In this document: piece by piece, positions 41,587 through 53,165 of the stretch
Layout: the number at the start of each line of letters is the position of its first letter
Position numbering within the stretch: the stretch's first letter is position 1
Source: Phytophthora hibernalis
Taxonomy: Eukaryota > Oomycota > Peronosporomycetes > Peronosporales > Peronosporaceae
Direction: 5' to 3'
DNA length: 64,000 nucleotides
Assembly: GCA_012656075.1 (NCBI GenBank)
Contig: JAAKBF010000083.1
Coordinates: 248,001-312,000, forward strand
The notes under the pieces: model-generated
The model's input: only the letters and a program-made list of their open reading frames with translations
Database searches by the model: none
What the model was told of the DNA's origin: nothing
Translations under genes and position numbers: made by a program

Positions 41587-43724
41587 TTATTGTGCAGCTT
41601 GTAGTTGGCCTTCGAGGGTGTGGTTGCTCGGGTGATCGCGGTACTCGTTCTTGATTTGCTTCTCGTTGCTGAAGTCGCCTTCAACCGTGTGCGTCCCAGG
41701 CGGAATACTGTCTAAGCCTACAACAGACGAGCGAAGACGAGTGTAGCGACTGCCACCATCAACCTCATTCCAGGCTTCATCTAATGACCTCCGCGAAGCA
41801 TTTTCCACCAGCTTGCGAATCTTTGCGTCCTTTTCACAGTCGTTTCGGAGAGGTTTACGCTGATTAAAAATATTGGTGACGATAGTTGCCCCGTAATACT
41901 CGCGAAGTCAATCCCGGTGGATGTTGAGCAATTTGCTGAACGCTGAATCGCGACAGTCGATCACTTCACCGGGTAAAGTGTACATCTAGTCGCCAATTTC
42001 TGTGAAAACTTCAACCCGAATGTCTTCAATCCCTTGAATTAACATTTTTACGGCCTTCATTACAGCCAACAGAAGTTGCTGACGTTCATTATCAGTGAGT
42101 GCCAAGTATATTTTTGTCGCGAATGCAGACGCCGCACAAATTGCATTTTCTGCTTTCACCTCACTCATTATTGGCTCGGATCCGATGCCGCCATCTTCGA
42201 ATTTGTTTTTAAGTGTTTGGCTTATATCATTTAGCGAACGTTTCTGATCTGAAAACGTGACAGTTTTTGTAGCTCTGCAAAGCACCGCTTAATCAAGTCT
42301 TGTGATATCGGCCACCACAAATAAGCAAAGCCACCACGACGAAGTTGAGTGCTCGCGCCTTTTATCAGCCTGCATCATGTATAGATCTTCATAGCGTTGC
42401 ATCAGAAAGTTGCAAGTGTCGTGAATGGACTTCCATCGTGTCTTTACGTATTCAGGACAAGTGACCAGCAGCATATTAACCGACTCGTGTGTACGTGTAA
42501 ACGTAATCTCGAATCAAGCGTTGAACGGAAGTTGACGAAGCAATCGAACACATATAAGAACGCTCCGACAACCAAGTTAAGTTTGTGACTTCCACACCAG
42601 TTGGCTGCGATGTCCGTCCCGCCAACCTTTGCATATTCTTCACGAATTCGCTGCACGAATCCTTTACGACAGCCAAGCATTGTGGCAGCCCAATCAGTAG
42701 CAGTACCAATTATTTTAGGCAAAACCCAACTACCAAGGATGCTGGTAAGAGCATCAATAACTAGTTCAGCATAGTTGACGGCAGTGTGTGATCTCGCACC
42801 ATTAGTAATTGCCATAAAGTGAACATTGTTCAGTTGACACTTACACTCAAATGCCCAGCGTACGTCGAGATAGCCTTCCGAAGCATTAGTAGCACCGTCC
42901 ACAAGAATCGAAATATATCATGCATGCTCCACAGTTACTCGTAATGCCGTAAAATTGATAGCGAGCTGCTCGAGCTACCAGCTCCTGTGTAACATTTCCT
43001 TGCTTGCCCATGGAATAGACCTCACTAAAAATGGTGAACAAGTCCACGACCGCACGAAAACTGGGACAGTTGTTATGCAGTGAATTATGGTTTCAAATTG
43101 GCGTCTGTGAGCAACGTGAATTAAAGCTACCGTCGTCACGCTCAACGATGCCATCAAAAACGGAAAATGCCAGTTCTATTGTGGCACCGGAATTGCTGGA
43201 AACCTCGATTGGGTCTTGTCGAATAAGACGCTGAATCACTGCTCGGAACAACGACGCAGAAGCCACCCTGGTCTGGAATGAAGGACATGATCGTGCCAGT
43301 AAAATCAGAATCGGAGAAAAAGCGCTTTCGAAATGGTTTTGTTGTGGGAGCTTCTTATACTGTGCCCACTTGGAAGGATGGTGACGTTCATGATGCCTCA
43401 CTATAATATCCTTGCGAAATGATGAAAATATTGCGGTTTTGACGATGGCGTCCGTGTATTTCCGTTGAGGATAAGCTCCAGCTCCTGCATATAAGCTGCT
43501 TTCCCTTCTCGTTTAAACTGCTCACAAAATCGACACACAGATTGCTCCAGCTTTCCGGAAGAAGCGACAACTGGGCGAAGACCTAGCGTTACTGGATAGG
43601 GGTTGATCCAGTTGTACCTGGTCTCTGTCTTCTTTGTCTTTTTCCGTGGGTATGCAAGGACACCATTAACGCTGCTCTGTATGTCTGGGTCGGGACGTGC
43701 ATCACCCCCTCCGTTCTGTTCCAT
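41587..43724 (-). pseudogene. Decayed hAT-like transposase
   Basis: Several minus-strand blocks in changing frames. From the 5' side: a BED-like zinc finger (VCRFCEQFKREGKAAYMQEL, later DNIVRHHERHHPSKW), then FSPILILLARSCPSFQTRVA, then the RNase-H core DGATNASEGYLDVRWAFECK, GTATDWAATMLGCRKGFV and CGSHKLNLVVGAFLYVF, and C-terminal blocks LVTCPEYVKTRWKSIHDTCN and SAFATKIYLALTDNERQQLL. The DGAT...TDW...C..H order fits hAT-like elements, but I am not sure of the exact subfamily. Terminal repeats were not found. Many stops and shifts make it inactive as read. Confidence 0.6.
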
Positions 43725-43977
43725 TTCCTGTGGCTGGGCAACCTTACGCCCAGAAAAGGGCTAAAGCAACCAGAAAAGCAGATGGCGCTCGATAATTTAT
43801 CTTCAGATCGGTTATTTTGCAAGTTAGTTTACAAGGCCATGTCGACCTCGTCATCACCTTGTCAAAATTTAGAGAAAGTTTAAACACGCACAAGACGTGT
43901 AAACCAAACAATACTATGTTTATAACACAACGCCGTGTAAACCACATCTCTCACACTTGGCGATTTTGCGCGAAGAG

Positions 43978-44455
43978 CCAAGGTTGCCACAAGAGGCAAG
44001 GTCGCCACAAGAGGCAAGGTCGCCGTCAAAAGAAGCAAGGTCACCGAGGACCCCAAGGTCTACGCGTACGCCAAGGTCCCATCACAAGTGAAGGTCTCTG
44101 TAAGGGCCAAGGCCGCCGCAAGGGTCTAAGGCCGCCGCAACTGTCAAGGTCATCGCAAGGGTCGCAACAATCAAGGCCGCTGCGTACGCTGAGGTCGGCG
44201 CAAGGATGGACGAAAGAACGCTGACACGTGAGTTGGTCCAACGATCTTGCCGAGAGGAAGAAAAGGGTGGAGAAGCTGAATATGGCTCTGGAGAAGATAT
44301 TGGGCGCCCAGATGGAGTTTCAGTCTCTAATTGAAGACGAAGAGGAACGCAGTTATGCATTAACAGAAGCTTTGGGGAGAGAGGATGCAACTCAGGATCA
44401 TGTGATGTCATTTGGAGTGCTACTGGAGATGGCGTTCAGCAGACTAAAGAGCTAG
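43978..44455 (+). CDS. Possible Lys/Val/Ala-repeat protein with a coiled-coil end
   Basis: Bases 43980-44200 are degenerate tandem repeats of about 18-21 bases around AGGCAAGGTCGCCACAAG. In one frame they read KVATRGKVATRGKVAV and on to KVSVRAKAAARV, then, past a frame change, VKVIARVATIKAAAYAEVG. After a possible short intron or shift, 44240-44455 reads KKRVEKLNMALEKILG, FQSLIEDEEERSYALTEALG and ends FSRLKS. The second part is protein-like. It could be a histone-like or transposon-linked gene, or a chance frame through a minisatellite. No start is certain. Confidence 0.35.
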
Positions 44456-44609
44456 CAAGGAAAAGATGTGTATTAAAAGGGTAAATACAGATCCAGCAGC
44501 AATCTTATTTGACCTCGCCTTGTAGCTTCTGGTGGATTTCGCGCACCATAATCGTATCGGATATGGGCATCGTTCTTTCCAGCGAGTAGTCACAACATCC
44601 GCAAACGCA

Positions 44610-45218
44610 TTACCTTAACGTCGTGCTTGGAGACATTGAAGCCAGCTTTGTCTCCGTTACAGTAAGATATTTATGTGCGTGTGCTACCACCAGCACGTCA
44701 CAGCTAGCTCCGTCCGGTTGTTGTGGGGCTTCAACCCACTCGACTGGCTCAAGCGTAAGCTTGACTCTAGACATCGACGTCTTCTGCCACCGCTCTACTA
44801 AGCCACGAAGCCCCTCTTTTCCACCACTTTCATTGTCATCTTCGTCCTTTGCTATACCCTCCCATACTGTCTCCATTTCTTCGTGGTATCCATCGTCAAT
44901 GAGAGGTTCGTACATGTAAACGTGCACCCGTAGTGCCTTGTTCGCAATGATAGTGAAGCTCAGACCTGCCACAATGATGCCCCAGTGGTTTGCCTTCAAG
45001 TTCACGGGGTGGATGATGAACTGGGTGTCTGAAATTGACGTTTTCGGCATATGTGGCCATCCCACAGCCGACATAAGCGACGACAACACGTACCAATTCC
45101 CCGCCAATGCCCCAATCGGTTCCAAACAGAAGTAGATGGGGCTGTCATTCAACCACCCTCGACAGAGACCACCCACAATGTTCTCAAAGCTGATCATTCC
45201 TTTGCTCGATAGCGTCAA
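44610..45218 (-). CDS. Ulp1-like cysteine protease domain, transposon-borne
   Basis: A 202-residue frame with the C48 peptidase layout: GGLCRGWLNDSPIYFCLEPI as the substrate-side helix, IIHPVNLKANHWGIIVAGLS with the catalytic His, then VHVYMYEPLID, where the usual Asp is Glu, and QQPDGASCDVLVVAHAHKYL with the oxyanion Gln and nucleophile Cys. Ulp1 relatives cut SUMO precursors or conjugates; transposon-borne forms have unknown targets. It lies at the 3' end of the MULE-like block. The upstream frame (45507-45184, FWPTCAFASIQFLHSLIGFY) may be joined to it by splicing. Confidence 0.72.
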   Translation of the reverse strand: MTLSSKGMISFENIVGGLCRGWLNDSPIYFCLEPIGALAGNWYVLSSLMSAVGWPHMPKTSISDTQFIIHPVNLKANHWGIIVAGLSFTIIANKALRVHVYMYEPLIDDGYHEEMETVWEGIAKDEDDNESGGKEGLRGLVERWQKTSMSRVKLTLEPVEWVEAPQQPDGASCDVLVVAHAHKYLTVTETKLASMSPSTTLR

Positions 45219-46689
45219 AACCTCGGTGCGCAGTCGGCTTGATGTAAACTTTGAAATAATCCGTTGGCGAGAACTCTGTGACGATCACGGAAGGCATCTT
45301 GCGATACCCCCAAGTTTTTGTCTCCTTGGCAAACGGTTCCACGTCCGAGTCTGGTACTGGTACGTTTTGCCAATCTTTCTCCAGCCACTTGCGGTCTTCA
45401 ATCCATGCTCTTCCCTTGGCCTTGACTGCGTAGAACCCTATCAAAGAATGCAAAAATTGGATAGAAGCGAATGCACATGTTGGCCAAAACTTGGGTAAGC
45501 CAACCATAACGATAAAACAACTTTACCTTCTAAACTTCCAGAGCTTAGAATCGATTGAAGCGACGACATACTATGCCTTGCTTCTTAACACTGTCTTCCA
45601 AATCTCCAGGTTTGCGCTGGTCGCTCCGGGTTGTACTTATCGCAGCCTGCACAGATCGAGTGATATCCACTGGAATTATGAAGTTGTGCATAAAGTCAGC
45701 TGGTCGGACGGCTTCCCATTGACACTCGATTGTACACCCCCTCAAGTAGGCATCCTCCAACTGGACCGGGTACTTGTCCATCATCTCCAGCACATATTTC
45801 ATGTTTGCCGTGTTTCTTGCCCATGTTACAAGCTGGTTTACCGTCACCGCTAGACCACGGTTTTTTGTGCACGGCCAGACGCTCTGAAGTAATCTTTGTT
45901 TGTCGTAGTTGCTTCGGTGTAGATCGCGATCGGCCTCTGCTTTTTGGTCCCGGCACATTGACGATATCAACTTGGCGTATGGGCGCCTCTGCAGCTTCCA
46001 CACAGGTGAGTGAGTCGTCGCGAGCGACTGGACACCGTTCTCGAATTGTCGGCTGGTGGACTAACAGAAGCCATGTGCTGCGGTTCTTGTTTAATCATTG
46101 AAGGCTGCGTTGCTGGAATATCTTCATCATCGCTGTCGTTGTTTGTGGGGTCTTCGATGTTTTCTATTTCCAGCGCATCCATACGGTTCACTGTCTCGAT
46201 CGTGTCTGCTGGGTCTAAACATGAATATACTTCCGCTTCATCTTCATCGTCTTTGTCACGGTCACCACTTTCTTCTACATCACTCACACTCCGCTCCTCA
46301 TATACTGAGCGGGATTGTTGCCGATGCAGCCCTAACTCAGTCTCTCTCTTTCCACGCGCTAAGCTCTTGATAGAAAACGGCACTTGGTAAGTTGGATAGA
46401 TGATGAAGCAGAGGCTCCACCATGGTCTTTGCATATGTATACTTGTCCGAAGAATATAGCACTACCTGTTTTGTACGTTCGGGCCCACGCAGTCGAACAT
46501 AATCTACCTGCTTCAATGCGGTCGTTGATGGAGTAGTCGTTTCAGAATCATCTTCTTCCGGCAACCATACTTTCGGCAACCTTAGCTTGGACATACGCAC
46601 AATAGACATTAACGCATCGGCTGCAGACGCCAGTTCTTCTTTGATGTTCAATGCCGCGAACGTACTTTATCGCTCGTGAATAATTGCAG

Positions 46690-46815
46690 GAAGCATCTTA
46701 AAACCATGACCTTTGTATGCTATGTGCATCATATGGCGACATGGCAAGTGATGGCTTCTGCACAACAAACAAATGCATGTCCAATCCCCATCATCACACG
46801 TATAGCTTTGACTCG
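46690..46815 (-). pseudogene. SWIM zinc finger of a MULE-type transposase
   Basis: The minus strand reads YTCDDGDWTCICLLCRSHHL then PCRHMMHIAYKGHG. This is the C-x-C ... C-x-H pattern of the SWIM finger found near the C-terminus of MULE transposases. It is followed by a stop at about 46675. Confidence 0.6.
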
Positions 46816-47759
46816 ATCAGTAAACTTTCCAATTCGACACACTTGAACTCTGCTCGCAAGTTGCAATCTCCATCAGATTCACAAATCGTTCCCAATCCTT
46901 TTCAGCTTCTCTAAGACCTTCGTTGACAGACTGCTGGACACTACCCTCAAAAACCTTGGAGTAGTCTTGGGCACACGCGACGTTGAGTGTTGTTCCATCG
47001 CTCAAACTTCATCTTTTAAACCTTCGTCTGCATGACGATCCCGCAAGTTACATCCATTTGGTCTTGGATAACAAAAACATCACAGCCGTCGAGCTGGCGA
47101 AGAGCATGCAGCATATCTTTTAGTCGATCTTCGCCGGAATTCTGGCCCATGATGCTGTGAATAAGATTCCGCGTTTGCTGCGGTGTCATTTTGCAGCCTA
47201 TATCACACACAGGAAACACATATAATACATATACTTTTAGCCCGATACATCAACGTACAAACAAACCGAATCACTTACCAATGCATTCGTTCAGGAAATT
47301 AGAGATGTGCGTGGAGGATACCCGAGCGTCTGCCTGGTCGTCGAGTGGCAGCGTCTCCGTTGTCAAGTATGACGAGGCTTGAGTAATCGACGTCGGATGG
47401 GAGTGCGTGTGGTTCTGTAAACCGAAACACAGGAAGCGTAAGTAACATAATACAGAAACAGCGACATTTTCTTGCTCACCTGGCTCCGTATCGCGATCTC
47501 GTACGTGTTACCAACAACATGACTAACCATTACTGTCATTCGTGCCTTACACTTGCAATATCGCGACTTGCGGTCCCGATGGCCTTTTGATTGGGACAAA
47601 ACCCTCGCGAAACCCCGTGCGTGCAGCGGTAAATCTTTGATTCCACCTGAACTGAGTAGGCATTTGATCCTTGGACTTGTTATATCATCAAAATAACAAG
47701 CGTATTCGTTAGAATAAATAATACAATCATCAAAAAATATATGTACCTGTTCCAGAGGG

Positions 47760-48849
47760 CTGCATTTTGAGAGCTACGGACGCGAAACTTCAGATTATGC
47801 TTCTTTTTGTACTTCTTGAATTTTTGTCGAATTCATCCCAGCTGTCAATCATTGTTCTGGGGTGAAACGGCGGAACCACATTCACGAATGCATTATCCTC
47901 ATATCCATGTCATCTATCTCTGTGATATGTTTGCTCGTGCGTTTCCGAGGCGAGTATTCGGTCTCCGAGGATGGTTTCGAAATGATGACTGCTTCACACA
48001 ACCCATCATCCGATTCCGCAAACTCAACTGTCGATTTCAGTTTCTTCATCGGAGGGGTGATGATTCAGGAGGAGAGTGGCGTTTCTTGGACCTGGATTCC
48101 ATCTTCTTTGACTTAGTTTCTGTTAAATTAATAAACCGTTAACCAAACAATAAAATAATAAAGCCAAAACACTATAGCAACCATATGATAAATGAACATA
48201 AGAATAAATACGTGGTGATTTCTTCCGCGACTTGTCGCTCTTAGCCTTCAGTTTGCTCTGCTTCCGTTGCTTGCGCTCTAAACTACAGAGATGGACTCGT
48301 GCCCAATGTTAGCACGAACGAAAACATTCGGACACATGACGACGACATCTTACCGGCTAGTTCAATTTAGTCGTCAGATATTTCAAAACGAAGTCCATCC
48401 TCGCTTTCGTCCCCAACTGCTTCTTCCGTGGAATAGTCCTCGTCACTGTCGTTGTCCTTTTCGATGCCAAGCATAACCTGCATGTAGTTTAAATCGCTTC
48501 TGTTTGGATCCCGTAAACGTCGCCCTTCTATAAATGCATGCATATGAAGTGTTATAAACTGTGCCACACATGTGTCTGCCGTAAATTTGCGTACCGTGCG
48601 TATCGCCGTCCGGAGTTTGGGCCATTTCTCAGCGAGCCGTGTGTTCTCCGCGCGCTGTGTGTTCTCCGCGCGCTGCTTGAACTCCACGCGCCGTGCGGTC
48701 CGCGAAATCCTTCCTCCGATGCGTTTTCGGAAAGAGAGTGACTGCGTTCCCCGACTAGAGCATCCCCCTTGTATACTGAAGTGCATAAACGTTACGCAAA
48801 GCGAGCGCAGCGAGCCAAACCCTGCGCGAAGCGCGGTAGGGTAGCACAC
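47760..48849 (-). pseudogene. Basic and acidic coding blocks, 5' part of the MULE-like unit
   Basis: The frame 48849-48367 ends in an acidic tail (DNDSDEDYSTEEAVGDESED). Further down, Lys/Arg-rich short blocks (RKQRKQSKLKAKSDKSRKK, KKMESRSKKRHSPPESSP) lie at 48290-48060. They look like nuclear-localised transposon protein segments, but no domain is recognised and joints are unresolved. Confidence 0.4.
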
Positions 48850-49430
48850 AGCGAGCGAAACGAGCCGATCCCCGCGCGGAGCGTGTAAGGCTCACGCCTC
48901 ACAAGAAAGGTTTTTGGGTTCCAGCTAGGGGTGTATTTCTAAATGTCAACTTTTCCGGTCGTCTATAATGCGACATGGATGGATCCATAAAATCAACGAG
49001 TTGGGTACAGTAGTACGGCAATTGCAACACCCAGTCGGGGACAGCATCACGTGCCTTTCGGAACTGGCTGGTCGTACATAACTGAATCGTACATATGAAA
49101 ATGTGTAAAATGTACCTAAGACAATGATACAAATTTCGATTTTTATTACACCCGTAATTTTTAAATCCCTAAAAGCAACCATACATGTCTCAGATTGCCT
49201 AAAGCGACCATAACTTATGGTTGCGGTAAATATTCTGGACTTATTTGCGCAAAGAACGGACATTTTGCTGAGACAAGCACCAGAGTGAATGTCACCCTGA
49301 GGCGCCAACGCCCGCCGATCAGACGGGGATGTCTTGAGCGAGCGCAGCGAGCACCAACCGAAGGCGAAGTTTGTGAGCCGTAGCGGGCTTAGGGTTTGTA
49401 CCAGTGAGCGTAGCGGGTTTTGGGTTGAGG
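48797..49430. repeat. GAGCGCAGCGAGC-type GC-rich repeats
   Basis: Two patches, 48797-48895 and 49335-49430, are built from variants of GAGCGCAGCGAGCC, GCGCGAAGCGCGG and GAGCGTAGCGGG. The intervening 440 bases show no gene. The second patch ends in telomere-like GGGCTTAGGGTTTG and GGGTTGAGGGTTT just before the Copia insertion. Confidence 0.65.
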
Positions 49431-49434
49431 GTTT
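49430..49434. repeat. Target-site duplication GGTTT, left, Copia 1
   Basis: Matches 54585-54589 exactly. Confidence 0.88.
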
Positions 49435-49660
49435 TGTTGTTCCAAGCAAGGAACTTGTGCTTCACGAGGAGATTATCAGAATGAATTAATGGCGGCCTTG
49501 CGGCCAGCAAGCTAGACCTACGAGCTCACGATACAAAGCAACCACAACCTAATGATGAAAACAGGTGTCAGGACTGGCGCAAGGGTGTTTCCCATCCAGA
49601 GATGATCCACCGAGCTCCAAGCGGAGAAACTGTAGCTTGTTTGAACTAGTATGACCAACA
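49435..49660 (-). repeat. 3' LTR of Copia 1
   Basis: 226 bases. It differs from the 5' LTR by an 11-base extra segment (near GGACTGGCGCAAGGGTG) and a handful of substitutions, so the insertion is fairly recent. Confidence 0.9.
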
Positions 49661-51425
49661 CCTCCCCCACAAGCAAGTGCCAGGGTCGTCACCCGATAAC
49701 ACTGCGGAGACCACACAGGTCACGCTTGTGGGATAATTTTGCTTTTGCCAGGAACTTAGTAAGCAAGTCGGCGGGATTCTCATTGGTAGGAACATATTGC
49801 AGCTCCACTTGGTTCGTCTTGTGCGCGTTCTTGAGATAGTGAAATCTGTATCAAACGCTTTTTGTGCGTTGGAGGAACCATCGCGCTTGATCCTGCCGAT
49901 AGTGGACAAGTTGTGGACTTGGTGTATAATTGCGGGGTGGCTCTCGCCTCCCAGTAGTTCTGACACAACAAGATGCACCCATGCAGCTTGTTGGAGTCCT
50001 TCGCATGCCGCAACGAATTCCGCCGACGTGCTGGATAGGGCGACGACTGTTTGCTTCAGCGATCCCCAGTGTATGGGGCATCGAAACACGTGTACCCTGA
50101 AACCGGAGACAGATTTCCGGTCACTCTGGTCATTGGCCCAGTCTGTATCTGTGGTCAGGCTCACAATATCGTCCGTTGGGCGAGCAGTAATTTGGCGCTT
50201 CTAGTGCTCCAAAGGTAACGAAGCACGTGTTTAGCCGCATCCCAAGCAACCATGCGAGGTCTGGAGCAATGTCTGGCCAACTGGCTCACGGAGAATGATA
50301 GATCGGGCCTGGAGACCCGCGCCAGGTATAGCAGATACCCGACCACTTGTCGATACGGCACCTTAGTCATTTCCGCTGTTTCTTCTGGTGAGGGATCATC
50401 ATCGGCTACATCTAGTCGCGTGTTAGGGACCATCGGAGTGTCCGCGCCTCGAGTCGGCATCATTTCAAATCGATACAGTATCTCCTCCGCGTACGTCCTT
50501 TGAGATACCTCGATGCCATTGCTAGTTGATTGAATGGTTGTTCCGAGGAATTGCGATGACGGGCCCAAGTCTTTCATCTGATATTTGAGTGTGAGTGCCG
50601 CCATGAACCTCAACACCGTTTCCCAGTGTTCATGTGCGATCAGGATATCATCGACATACAAGCAAACACGCATAAACCCGCCGTTGTCTCGCATGTAGTA
50701 AAGGAATGCATCCCCAGTCGTCGGTCTTAGGCCGTACTGCTGCAAGAACTTGTCGATCTCTCGATTCCACTCATACCCCGCTTGTTTGAGTCCATAAAGC
50801 ACTTTTCTCAGACGACATACCTGTCTTTCGTGACCTGGACGCTCGAACCCGCGGACTTGATGCACATAATCTTCTTCCTTGAGCGTTGCTTTGAGGTAGG
50901 CAGCGGGATCGTCTCCTTGACGAACGTACGTATTGAATTTGGCAACGAAGGCAAGCAAAAACTTGACACACACCAGATCAATGACAGGCGCGTGCGTATT
51001 CACATAATCCCATAATACCGTAGGTATACTAGGCGGTTTCCGCAGGCGAAAATTCCAGCCTTGTATCGTTCCACGCTTCCGTCCGCTCCAAACTTTAAAC
51101 GAAATTGCACCGTATTGTGCAGCGCTGTTTTGCACGGCGGAAGGTCTACCAACTCGAATGTATCATTCTCTTCGAGAGCGCGAATTTCATCCTCGGTGGC
51201 GCGCCGCCAGTTACTCCACTGCGGTGAGCGTTCTGCCTCGCGCATATTGAGAGGCTCTTTAATGACGTCTACCATCACTAAAAACGCCGGTGTCAGGCTC
51301 CTCGCCGAAATTCTCTCCGATCTTCGTGCCCGAGTTAATTCGGAGTCTCCATTTTCTGCTTCCACCTCTGAACGCGACCAACTTGTGTCACGCAATATCC
51401 TCTCTGCAGCCTCTCGTCTCGTCAC
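49646..51425 (-). pseudogene. Copia 1 reverse transcriptase and RNase H
   Basis: Blocks at 51425-51000 (SPQWSNWRRATEDEIRALEE, the start of the RT domain), 51135-50161 (VRQGDDPAAYLKATLKEED, LYGLKQAGYEWNREIDKFLQ, catalytic CLYVDDILIAHE) and 50164-49646 (TDWANDQSDRKSVSGF, ALSSTSAEFVAACEGLQ: RNase H). Frame changes separate them, so no single pol protein is readable. Confidence 0.88.
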
Positions 51426-51817
51426 GGCGTAGTTTGAGGCACTGTCTGGGTCGACATGCGAACGCTGCAGATCGCCCTGAGATAGACAGGAATTAACGTC
51501 GAGGTCCGAGGTCCCGCTTACGTCGTCATTCGGTAGAGAGACTTCTTCGTACGCTTTACGTTCTAGGAGAAGAACATAAGCCGAATCACATTGTTGTAGT
51601 TAAGGTTAAGTACCAACTTTTGGTAAACAAATCTGCTTTCTAATCTGAGTTAGAAACAGATGCCAATTGGTTAGAACTTGGTATCACTATAAGTATACTG
51701 AGCTTAAGAGATGTTATTGAATGGCAACCAAGGTCAACAAAGGAAAAGAGAATCCAACCGGATGAAGAGCTGGGGACGGCACTCACTTTTGAATTTGCCG
51801 CTCCGTCTGACGGTTAT

Positions 51818-52370
51818 TCATACATACAACTTCGGCCAAGACAACAATACACATATTCGGCGAGCGTCTCCCAAGAGATAAATCGGGTAGGCTTTGATGG
51901 ATTCCGAAAACCCTATGAAAGCTCCAAGAACTCCACGCCCATTGAACCTAAACCGTTTACGCCTGACAGGCTCGGGTTTCCTCATCACGATAGCCTGGCC
52001 AAATATCAGTATTTTACTTAAACTTGGCTGAACCTTGAACAGCTTCTTGGTTTCTCCACGTCTCGGAATACGATTGCGTAGATACACGGTGTGTTGTAGT
52101 GCCGTTTTCCACAGGTAATGTGGAAGCCTAAAATCGATCAGCATCGCCGTGGTCATTTCAGTGACGGCACGGGTGGCTCTTTCCGCCACTAAGTTCTGGA
52201 TTGACCGGTACAGTGTCGTGTGTTTGTGTCGAAGTCCATGGCGATCCACAAATCGACGGAAATCCCCGTTGAGGAACTCTCCCCCTCCATCGGTGCGGAC
52301 AGTTCGGAGTTCGTTTACTGGGATTGATGACTGTCTGGCAATAAATGTCAGGAAATTTTATGTCCGCTCG
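51818..52370 (-). pseudogene. Copia 1 integrase core, 3' part
   Basis: Reads VNELRTVRTDGGGEFLNG and FRRFVDRHGLRHKHTT, then ATRAVTEMTTAMLIDFRLPH, YLWKTALQHTVYLRNRIP and FIGFSESIKAYPIYL, the typical end of Copia integrase (TDGGGEF holds a catalytic Asp). Confidence 0.8.
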
Positions 52371-53160
52371 GTGGCTTGATTCTTCGACTTTAAGCCATGC
52401 ACCTTGATGTATCCTCTCGACCCTGCAACTAGGAAGTTCTCACTGCTGTGATACAACTTTTGTATGTGCCCGGCCAGGTTGAGGTGGCACGCAGCATCTG
52501 CAGTAACTTGATGTGAACTCCTGGACGTGGGCGCAGAAGATGATTGAATCTTGGCTAAAGCGCAAGAGGTACATGTCTCCGATCTGTCGGTGACAAGAAT
52601 GGCACTGACACCGGTCACTGCGCCACAGCGAGCCAAACGCCGACATGCATCGAAGTGGAGGTGCCCTAAGTGCCGATGCCAGGTGATTAGTGATTCGTTG
52701 GAAGACACCGAAATACTCGCCATACACACACTGGCTGGGCGTGCAAGGACGGCAGGGGTAACGACCTCGTAAATTCCGTCCGACTCAAACGCATGCATGA
52801 GGAGCTTTCCGCGTCTCCTGCCTGTCACCTTCCACTCAGTTCCATCGAAAGCAACTCGGTGTCCCGTTTTGACGAGCTGAGCAACTGAGAGTAGCGTAAC
52901 CGACAGTCCTGCCACTAGATGCATGTCATGGATAGCGACGACGTTGACTGGCGAGTTGCCTCTATTGTCGGACACCGCCGTTCGGGGGCACATCGTCCCC
53001 CATCGGTCGATGGAGACCCTCCTTCCATCGACTACCGCAACAACCACCGGATGTGTCAGGTGCTGTATTTTCTCAAGGTCGTCCGTGTGGCCTGTCAGGT
53101 GGAAGGACGCACCGGAGTCTATAAGGACCCTGTTCCACCTGACGCCATGCCCTCAGTTGC
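52358..53160 (-). pseudogene. Copia 1 protease and GAG-pre-integrase region
   Basis: The aspartic protease site is LIDSGASFHLTGH near 53125-53090. The zinc-binding pre-integrase shows LITWHRHLGHLHFDACRRLA and SCALAKIQSSS. Order and spacing suit Copia. Confidence 0.8.
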
Positions 53161-53165
53161 TGTCT

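Larger units (their letters stand above)
44520..48850 (-). mobile_element. MULE-like element carrying a Ulp1 protease (boundaries unsure)
   Basis: Minus-strand blocks in a plausible order: basic Lys-rich blocks and an acidic block at 48849-47760, a FAR1-like Cys stretch near 47550 (SRYCKCKARMTVMVSHVVG), a SWIM zinc finger at about 46810-46690 (CICLLCRSHHLPCRHMM), other unassigned blocks, and the Ulp1 domain at 45218-44610. SWIM fingers at the C-end of MULE transposases and added Ulp1 proteases are known from plant MULEs. The transposase core (DDE) could not be pieced together, and terminal repeats were not identified. Confidence 0.55.
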
